64,000 bases of DNA, from positions 434,001 through 498,000 of the forward strand of contig NZ_JAAORO010000001.1 of assembly GCF_017695955.1 (NCBI RefSeq), in the 5' to 3' direction. A program made the position numbers and the translations under genes. Below the pieces are notes generated by a model that saw nothing but the letters and a program-made list of their open reading frames with translations, was not told where the DNA came from and did no database searches. Source of the stretch: Prochlorococcus marinus XMU1419. GTDB taxonomy: Bacteria > Cyanobacteriota > Cyanobacteriia > PCC-6307 > Cyanobiaceae. The first letter of the stretch is position 1. Every line of letters starts with the position of its first letter. Shown one piece after another: positions 58,819 through 64,000 of this stretch.

Positions 58819-59559
58819 ATGACCTCTACATTACCAAACGATAATATTAGAAACTTTGACGATCAGATCACTAATAAATTAATTTCTGAAATTATTAGAG
58901 ACAGAATTAAGAATTCTGATAAAAGATTTAGTGCTAATGATAATATTGCAGATTTCATAAATCCTGGAGAACTAGAAATTTTAGAAAAAGAAGTTGCCTC
59001 AAGGATAAAAGACTTACTTAAGTCTCTTGTAATAGATGTTGAAAATGACCATAATACCCAGGAGACTGCTGAAAGAGTCTCAAAGATGTATTTAAATGAG
59101 GTCTTTAAAGGGAGATATCATGAACAACCGAAAGTTACAAGCTTCCCTAATGACAAGAATCTTGATGAGATTTATACAGTTGGCCCTATATCTGTAAGAT
59201 CAGCATGTTCACATCACTTAGTTCCTATTCTGGGAGAGTGTTGGATAGGTATTAAACCTGGGAATAAAGTCATAGGCCTTTCAAAATTTGCGAGAGTTGC
59301 TGATTGGGTTTTCTCAAGACCACATATTCAAGAAGAAGCCGTAATGATTCTTGCAGATGAAATCGAAAAACTTTGCGAGCCCAAAGGTTTAGGCATTATT
59401 GTAAAGGCCCAACATTATTGTATGAAATGGAGGGGAGTTAAAGAGCCAAATACAAGTATGATTAATTCTGTAGTAAGGGGTGACTTTAGACATGATTTAA
59501 GTTTAAAGCAAGAATTTTTTGAGCTTGTCAAACAGCAATCTGCTACAAATAATTACTAA
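58819..59559 (+). CDS. folE: GTP cyclohydrolase I
   Basis: Makes dihydroneopterin triphosphate for folates and other pterins. The 246 residues include the zinc cysteine and histidines in VRSACSHHLVPILGECWIGI and the second cysteine in KAQHYCMKWRGV, with SKFARVADWVFSRPHIQE between. The length is normal for the class with an N-terminal arm. Its stop codon overlaps the trpF stop on the other strand by 2 nt. Confidence 0.97.
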   Translation: MTSTLPNDNIRNFDDQITNKLISEIIRDRIKNSDKRFSANDNIADFINPGELEILEKEVASRIKDLLKSLVIDVENDHNTQETAERVSKMYLNEVFKGRYHEQPKVTSFPNDKNLDEIYTVGPISVRSACSHHLVPILGECWIGIKPGNKVIGLSKFARVADWVFSRPHIQEEAVMILADEIEKLCEPKGLGIIVKAQHYCMKWRGVKEPNTSMINSVVRGDFRHDLSLKQEFFELVKQQSATNNY

Positions 59560-60212
59560 TTATTTTTTAAAAATTTTATAAGAGCTTCTGTTTTTTTTAT
59601 ATCTTTTAAACCTGGAGATATTTCAATACTGCTTGAAATATCAAGTCCATCAGGTTTTATATCTGTAAGAATTTCATTAATCCATTCAATTGATATTCCA
59701 CCTGCTAACCACCAAGGTTTGCTAAATTGCAAATTCTTAAGATAAATAGATTTTATTTTTTTCCCTGAGCCTCCATAAGTTTCTCTGTTCCAAGAATCAA
59801 GTAATATCGCATCTACAAAATCCTCAAAAGGTTTTATTTTATCTAAGTCCTTTTCTGTCTTTATTCTAAAAGCCTTCCATAATCCAATATTCGGAATTTC
59901 GCTCTTTATTTTTTTGCAGTAATCAATATTTTCATCTCCATGTAATTGGATGATAGTTTCACTAGGTTTGCCTAAGAAATTTTTTATGATTGTTTCTATT
60001 GGACAGTTCTGTACAACAGATACTCTCTCAATATTTGGATAAGAAGTTTCTAGGGCTTTAAAAATTTTTTTCTTTTTTATAGCTGGTATGTATCTTGGTG
60101 ACTCTTTAACCGAAATAATCCCTATAGCATGCGCTCCTATTTTAGCAACTTGAAGGGCTTGCTCTTCTGACGTTAGTCCACAAATTTTAACTAAAGTATT
60201 ACTCTTGGGCAT
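59556..60212 (-). CDS. trpF: Phosphoribosylanthranilate isomerase
   Basis: TIM-barrel enzyme of tryptophan synthesis. The 218 residues start LVKICGLTSEEQALQVAKIGAHAIGII (catalytic Cys in KICGL) and have IQLHGDENIDYCKKI, DAILLDSWNRETYGGSGKKI and WLAGGISIEWINEI with the phosphate loop. Complete. It stands apart from other trp genes. Confidence 0.96.
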   Translation of the reverse strand: MPKSNTLVKICGLTSEEQALQVAKIGAHAIGIISVKESPRYIPAIKKKKIFKALETSYPNIERVSVVQNCPIETIIKNFLGKPSETIIQLHGDENIDYCKKIKSEIPNIGLWKAFRIKTEKDLDKIKPFEDFVDAILLDSWNRETYGGSGKKIKSIYLKNLQFSKPWWLAGGISIEWINEILTDIKPDGLDISSSIEISPGLKDIKKTEALIKFLKNN

Positions 60213-60267
60213 ATCATTATCCTGTATGTAAAATTTATATTATTGCTAAATATAGCGGAGATTATTT

Positions 60268-61491
60268 TTGAAAAGTTGGCAAATTTTTAAAATATGGGGA
60301 ATTCCCTTCAAAATTCATTCCTATTGGTTTGTTATTCTTTTTTTATTCTCATGGAGTATAAGTAATCAGATTAATTTATCTTCCGGTGATATTTACAATC
60401 CTAAAGAAGCTTGGATTGTAGGGTTTTTAACTTCTTTTTTCTTGTTGTCTTCAATTATTTCTCATGAAGTTTTACATACCTTTGTTTCCTTAAATCAGGG
60501 TGTAAAAATAAAAAAAATTACTTTTTATTTTCTCGGAGCAATTTTACAAATAGATAAGTATTGTCAAACTGCTATAGGAAATATAAAAATCGCAATTGTT
60601 AGACCTCTATCATGTTTCGCTACAGCATTTATCCTACTTTTTATTAGTAATATCAATTCATCTCAAGAATTAATATTCCTTAGTATAGTTTCTAGAGTAG
60701 GTATATTAAATTTATTATTAGGCTTCTTAAATTTGCTTCCAATTGGATCTTTAGATGGGGGAAATTTATTGAAAAGTATTATTTGGTATTTTTCAGGGAG
60801 TAAAAATAAAGGAAGAAACTTTCTTAATAAAGTAAATTTATCTTTATCTTTTTTAGTTCTTATATTTGGAATAATTTGTTTATTTAGATTTAATTTTTAC
60901 TATGGTTTTATTCTTTCTTTTTTAGGATTGTTTGGGGTTAATTCTTCAAAATCAGAAAATCAATTTTTTAAAATTGAAAACATACTTAAATTCAGTAAAG
61001 TTTCTGAGCTTAAACTAAAGCCTTTGAGGAAAATTGAATTCGATTCTAATTTCTCAGAATTAAATAAATTAGTTAAAAATAAAAATGATGCTTCAGATAA
61101 ATATTTTTTTGTTACGAATAATGGCAGATGGACTGGTTTTATTGATGAGAATATTTTAAAAAATGTCTCCATAAAAAAATGGGAAAGACACTTTGTTGGA
61201 GATTTTAAGAAATCAATAGATAGTTTTGAAAGTGTGTATAGTAACGATAAGTTATGGAAAACTATAGAAAAACTTGAAGAAACAAATGACGGTTTTATAC
61301 TAGTTCTAAATGCTGCAGATATCCCTTTAGGGATCATTGATAGATCAAAAATTGGAAACTTTATATTTAATAAATTAGGATTTAATTTGCCTTTAGATAT
61401 AGTCAACAAATTTAACTATAAAAACCAGTATCCCTTGGGGATTGAATTGCCAAGAATAATTAATTTAATGAAGCAGAAAGGAGATCTTTAA
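60268..61491 (+). CDS. Site-2-type M50 metalloprotease with CBS-like domains
   Basis: 407-residue membrane protease. Membrane segments cover about residues 15-220. The zinc motif is HEVLH at 66-70 in SSIISHEVLHTF, and the third ligand Asp is in LLPIGSLDGGNLL. A C-terminal soluble region of about 180 residues with the pattern of CBS domains (FFVTNNGRWTGFIDENIL, GFILVLNAADIPLGIIDRSKI) follows. The TTG at 60268 has a GGAG 7 nt upstream. The substrate is unknown; the family cuts membrane-bound regulators. Confidence 0.92.
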   Translation: MKSWQIFKIWGIPFKIHSYWFVILFLFSWSISNQINLSSGDIYNPKEAWIVGFLTSFFLLSSIISHEVLHTFVSLNQGVKIKKITFYFLGAILQIDKYCQTAIGNIKIAIVRPLSCFATAFILLFISNINSSQELIFLSIVSRVGILNLLLGFLNLLPIGSLDGGNLLKSIIWYFSGSKNKGRNFLNKVNLSLSFLVLIFGIICLFRFNFYYGFILSFLGLFGVNSSKSENQFFKIENILKFSKVSELKLKPLRKIEFDSNFSELNKLVKNKNDASDKYFFVTNNGRWTGFIDENILKNVSIKKWERHFVGDFKKSIDSFESVYSNDKLWKTIEKLEETNDGFILVLNAADIPLGIIDRSKIGNFIFNKLGFNLPLDIVNKFNYKNQYPLGIELPRIINLMKQKGDL

Positions 61492-61500
61492 GAATTCGTT

Positions 61501-62244
61501 TCATGAAGATTTTTTTATATTTTTATTATCTATGGCAATATTTTTGAACTTTATATTTGATTTATTATGTATGAATGAATTTCTTAAATGTTGAACTATT
61601 GAGTCATTTGTAAGGCCTAGATTTATTTTTGGTGGAGCTTCCTCTCTAAATAATTTGAACCATAAATCTTTTGGAGGATTTGTTTGAATCTCTCCATGTT
61701 GAAGGAAGGCACCTTTTTTACGATATTGGGCACTTCCTATTCTCTTAAACCCATCCTGATCAACTAAATCAGAAATTAATGTAGTCCCAAAACAATTATA
61801 TGTTATGGGTGATTTTCGTAAATTACCATATTGTAAGTTTAAGCCTAATTCTCGAAAACTCTTAATTAACCAATTATTTACCATTTCGTAACTGAAGATT
61901 TTATAGTAAGTTTTTTTAAATGTTAATGCATATGTTATTCCTCCTGAATGCAAAACAGCACCCCCTCCAGAGGGACGTCTTACAATGTTGATTTCCCCAT
62001 TTGATAATAATTTTTCCCAATGAGAAGGAATATCCTTTTGGTGATAACCAATTGAAAGCCAATCTCCAGTCCAATAATAGAACCTCAATGTGAGAATTAT
62101 ATCAGGATTGGAAATAGTCTGTTCTAGAGAATTTAGATCTAAAGCCATTTGATCAAATCCAGGTAAATTATTTGTTGAAAAAATTAAAGCTTGATTTCCT
62201 CTTCCCAAAATTAATTTTGTAAGTCTATTTATGATAATTTTCAA
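61501..62244 (-). CDS. Lipoate/octanoyl transferase family protein, LipM-like
   Basis: A 247-residue BPL/LplA/LipB superfamily protein. It has IVRRPSGGGAVLHSGGITYAL and GFKRIGSAQYRKKGAFLQHGEIQ. A cysteine (NCFGTTL) just before the GSAQ motif matches the catalytic Cys of octanoyltransferase LipM, and the Lys is retained. This fits LipM more than LplA, though the substrate is not proven. It faces psaM divergently across 100 nt. Confidence 0.82.
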   Translation of the reverse strand: MKIIINRLTKLILGRGNQALIFSTNNLPGFDQMALDLNSLEQTISNPDIILTLRFYYWTGDWLSIGYHQKDIPSHWEKLLSNGEINIVRRPSGGGAVLHSGGITYALTFKKTYYKIFSYEMVNNWLIKSFRELGLNLQYGNLRKSPITYNCFGTTLISDLVDQDGFKRIGSAQYRKKGAFLQHGEIQTNPPKDLWFKLFREEAPPKINLGLTNDSIVQHLRNSFIHNKSNIKFKNIAIDNKNIKKSS

Positions 62245-62344
62245 TAAATATTTTCTTTCAATTTATTAATTACGTAACATCATTTTGTAATAGTGTGTCA
62301 AATTCGCTCTTTTGGGTGGAGAATATAGGAAATATTTTTTTACT

Positions 62345-62449
62345 ATGGAGCCAACTCAAACAATAAATTTAATTGCACTTAGCCTAATAGTAGTTATACA
62401 TGCAGGAGTTTTAGCTCTTAGGTTAGGAATTAGTTTAGGTAGAAACTAA
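62345..62449 (+). CDS. psaM: Photosystem I reaction centre subunit XII
   Basis: A 34-residue single-helix subunit of photosystem I. It begins [17 protein letters not shown], has one membrane helix ([20 protein letters not shown]), and ends GISLGRN. The length and sequence are standard for PsaM. It is too short for most gene finders but complete from ATG to TAA. It precedes a small unknown gene and pcr on the same strand. Confidence 0.95.
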   Translation: MEPTQTINLIALSLIVVIHAGVLALRLGISLGRN

Positions 62450-62494
62450 AATCTATTAGAAAATTCATATTTTTAAGGTAATAATATAGTGAGG

Positions 62495-62511
62495 CTGAAT
62501 TATTTATTCAG
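62495..62511 (+). other. Short inverted repeat downstream of psaM
   Basis: CTGAAT (62495-62500) and ATTCAG (62506-62511) form a 6-bp stem around a 5-nt loop, 46 nt after psaM. No T-run follows, so it may be a transcript-end stabiliser or chance. Confidence 0.3.
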
Positions 62512-62532
62512 TAAATGTCCCTATAATTTAAT

Positions 62533-62880
62533 TTGTTAAAATCTTCTAATAAAAATAGTAATTTTTACAAAAAATATCTAGCTTCTGCTCTTAAAAGAAA
62601 GCAACGGAAACAGGATAATTTAGTATCTTTTGTTTTTTTGATTATAAAAATTTGCTTTTCCCTTCTAGCAACAATAAGTTTAATTAAACTTGGACATAGC
62701 TCCAAAGTCAGATTAACAAGACTTAAGGAAATTCAAGACTCATATTCATTTGAAAAATATCGATACAATAATCTGACGAGTAGGTTTGATGATTTATTTT
62801 CTTCTGAAGGTGAGCAAAGATTTATGAAGGATCAGGATCAAATAATTTCTAGGGACATTATCAGAGTAATATGGCGTTGA
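62533..62880 (+). CDS. Small single-pass membrane protein upstream of pcr
   Basis: 115 residues from TTG at 62533. The N-terminus is basic (SSNKNSNFYKKYLASALKRKQRKQ), followed by one membrane segment (SFVFLIIKICFSLLATISLIKL) and a helical, charged outer part (LTRLKEIQDSYSFEKYRY). Topology resembles small division or assembly coiled-coil proteins but no family is recognised. It lies between psaM and pcr on the same strand; a perfect TATAAT at 62522-62527 is too close to be a leader promoter. Confidence 0.6.
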   Translation: MLKSSNKNSNFYKKYLASALKRKQRKQDNLVSFVFLIIKICFSLLATISLIKLGHSSKVRLTRLKEIQDSYSFEKYRYNNLTSRFDDLFSSEGEQRFMKDQDQIISRDIIRVIWR

Positions 62881-62884
62881 TAAG

Positions 62885-62901
62885 AATGATCCGAGATCAT
62901 T
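62885..62901 (+). other. Hairpin between the small membrane gene and pcr
   Basis: AATGATC (62885-62891) and GATCATT (62895-62901) form a perfect 7-bp stem with a 3-nt loop (CGA), 4 nt after the previous stop. Only TTACTT follows, so it is at most a weak terminator. It could instead be a processing or attenuation point in front of pcr. Confidence 0.4.
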
Positions 62902-62928
62902 TTACTTATCATTTTTCTATTAACTTTT

Positions 62929-63939
62929 TTGCTAGTGAGTAAGAACATTAAGGGTTTAGTCCTAATAACAGGAACAACGTCAGGAGTAGGATTAAATACT
63001 CTAAAACCACTTCTGCGCTTTGGATGGGAAGTTATAGCTGTTAATCGATCAAATAAAAGAGCTATGAAAATAGCTGAGGAATTCTTGACAAAAGAGGAGA
63101 TTAAAAATGTTCATTTTATAGAAATAGATCTCTCTAACTTGGATGATGTTCGAAAAGGTTGCGATCAAATATTGGGAACATTTAAGAAACCAATAAATTC
63201 TCTTATTTGTAATGCAGCAGTTTATAAGCCAAGACTAAAGAGGCCTGAAAGATCTCCACAGGGTTTTGAAAATTCGATGGCAGTGAATCATTTTGGGCAT
63301 TTTCTTTTGATAAACCTTCTGATAGAAAATATTTTATCTTCAGAAAGAGAAATTGTTTTAAATGGAAAATCTACCGTATTCAAACCAAGAATTACAGTAT
63401 TAGGAACTGTCACAGCAAATTATTCAGAACTTGGAGGGAGGATCCCTATTCCTGCCCCAGCTGATTTAGGGGATTTATCTGGATTTAAAAATGGTTTTTT
63501 ATCTCCAATAAGTATGGCGAATGGAGGGAAATTCAAACCTGGTAAGGCTTATAAGGATAGTAAACTTTGCAATATGGTGACCGTTCAGGAATTATCAAAA
63601 AGATATCCTGCAGAGAAGATTATTGTAAATTCTCTATATCCTGGATGTGTTGCTGATACAAAACTTTTTAGAGACACACCTTGGTTATTTAGATTCCTTT
63701 TCCCGATATTTCAAAAATTCATAACAAAAGGATATGTTTCACAAAGACTGGCAGGAGAGAGGGTCGCTCGAGTGGCAACTAATAAAGAATTTGCCAAACC
63801 ATCAGTCCATTGGAGCTGGGGAAATCGTCAGAAAACTGGTAGAAAAGCTTTTTCTCAAAAGTTGTCCAAAAGAATAATTGATACAAAGACCTCTCAACAA
63901 ACTTATGATTTAACAAGCCATTTGGTTGGATTAGATTAA
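62929..63939 (+). CDS. pcr: Light-dependent protochlorophyllide oxidoreductase
   Basis: Reduces protochlorophyllide to chlorophyllide in a light- and NADPH-dependent step. The 336 residues have the cofactor motif TGTTSGVGLNTL, NSLICNAAVY, the catalytic Tyr and Lys in KAYKDSKLCNM, and NSLYPGCVADTKLFRDTPW. It starts at TTG 62929 (MLVSKNIKG); GTG at 62935 is also possible. The dark-operative enzyme subunit gene chlL lies just beyond on the opposite strand, so both routes are encoded together. Confidence 0.97.
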   Translation: MLVSKNIKGLVLITGTTSGVGLNTLKPLLRFGWEVIAVNRSNKRAMKIAEEFLTKEEIKNVHFIEIDLSNLDDVRKGCDQILGTFKKPINSLICNAAVYKPRLKRPERSPQGFENSMAVNHFGHFLLINLLIENILSSEREIVLNGKSTVFKPRITVLGTVTANYSELGGRIPIPAPADLGDLSGFKNGFLSPISMANGGKFKPGKAYKDSKLCNMVTVQELSKRYPAEKIIVNSLYPGCVADTKLFRDTPWLFRFLFPIFQKFITKGYVSQRLAGERVARVATNKEFAKPSVHWSWGNRQKTGRKAFSQKLSKRIIDTKTSQQTYDLTSHLVGLD

Positions 63940-63945
63940 TTTAGG

Positions 63946-64000
63946 CTAATCAAATCCTAATAAGTCAAAAATTTCTCTATCTTTAAGTGGATTCCCTTCT
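63946..64000 (-). CDS. chlL: Light-independent protochlorophyllide reductase ChlL, 3' end (partial)
   Basis: The minus-strand frame from the window edge encodes a 17-residue C-terminus, NPLKDREIFDLLGFD followed by TAG, that matches the conserved end of ChlL. ChlL is the iron-sulfur ATPase subunit that donates electrons to ChlN/ChlB. Most of the gene lies outside the window. It converges on pcr with a 6-nt gap. Confidence 0.85.
   Translation of the reverse strand, partial: EGNPLKDREIFDLLGFD

Overview
The window is a compact, very AT-rich stretch of core chromosome from a picocyanobacterium, almost certainly a high-light-adapted Prochlorococcus marinus. The evidence is the gene content: light-dependent protochlorophyllide reductase next to psaM and chlL, ferrochelatase with a chlorophyll-binding tail, Psb27, a Tab2-type RNA-binding protein, acyl-ACP reductase plus aldehyde-deformylating oxygenase, and a 64-residue Tudor/SH3-like protein between tRNA-Asp and tRNA-Trp that matches the hyper-conserved protein of Prochlorococcus and marine Synechococcus. 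The strain cannot be fixed from sequence alone; the oxygenase differs at several positions from the MED4 protein as I remember it.

Layout. 0-5 kb: antiporter, gltX, tRNA-Asp, the hyper-conserved small gene, tRNA-Trp, rplS and map. 5-12 kb: a short-chain dehydrogenase, a BioD-like/DRTGG protein paired with a Rossmann (SLOG/DprA-like) protein, yajQ, a prohibitin-like protein, hemL and xthA. 12-20 kb: two unknown proteins, larC and a flippase-like membrane protein, then a minus-strand set yjbQ-phhB-cobW-iron permease, and an M32 carboxypeptidase. 20-28 kb: a complete family I pyrophosphatase, hemC, the principal sigma factor, priA, a DUF3153 protein and argB. 28-35 kb: ssb, cobK, cutA, an adenosine-kinase-like gene, purA, psb27 and proS. 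35-43 kb: an overlapping cluster with a second, active-site-altered pyrophosphatase, an ArsC-like protein and lepB; a two-domain histidine phosphatase; a CPBP protease; an FtsL-positioned membrane protein with ftsI; and tal. 43-51 kb: geranylgeranyl-reductase-like protein, frr, pyrH, cobO, a lone tyrosine recombinase, hemH and ilvB. 51-58.7 kb: pgeF (apparent ATT start), tab2, an S1-domain protein, a creatininase-family gene, then ado-aar-accA-SDR. 58.7-64 kb: folE, trpF, an M50 protease with CBS domains, a LipM-like acyltransferase, psaM, a small membrane protein, pcr and the 3' end of chlL.

The genes serve ordinary cell upkeep: tetrapyrrole synthesis (gltX, hemL, hemC, hemH, pcr, chlL, cobK, cobO), translation (rplS, map, proS, frr, an S1 protein, two tRNAs), fatty acid and alkane synthesis (accA, aar, ado), division (ftsI) and photosystem assembly. 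There is no prophage, insertion sequence, CRISPR array or genomic island. The notable items are subtle: an apparently inactivated pyrophosphatase alongside an intact one, an ATT start behind a strong ribosome binding site, the hyper-conserved gene, an isolated recombinase with an altered active site, and a near-total lack of room for terminators between converging genes.
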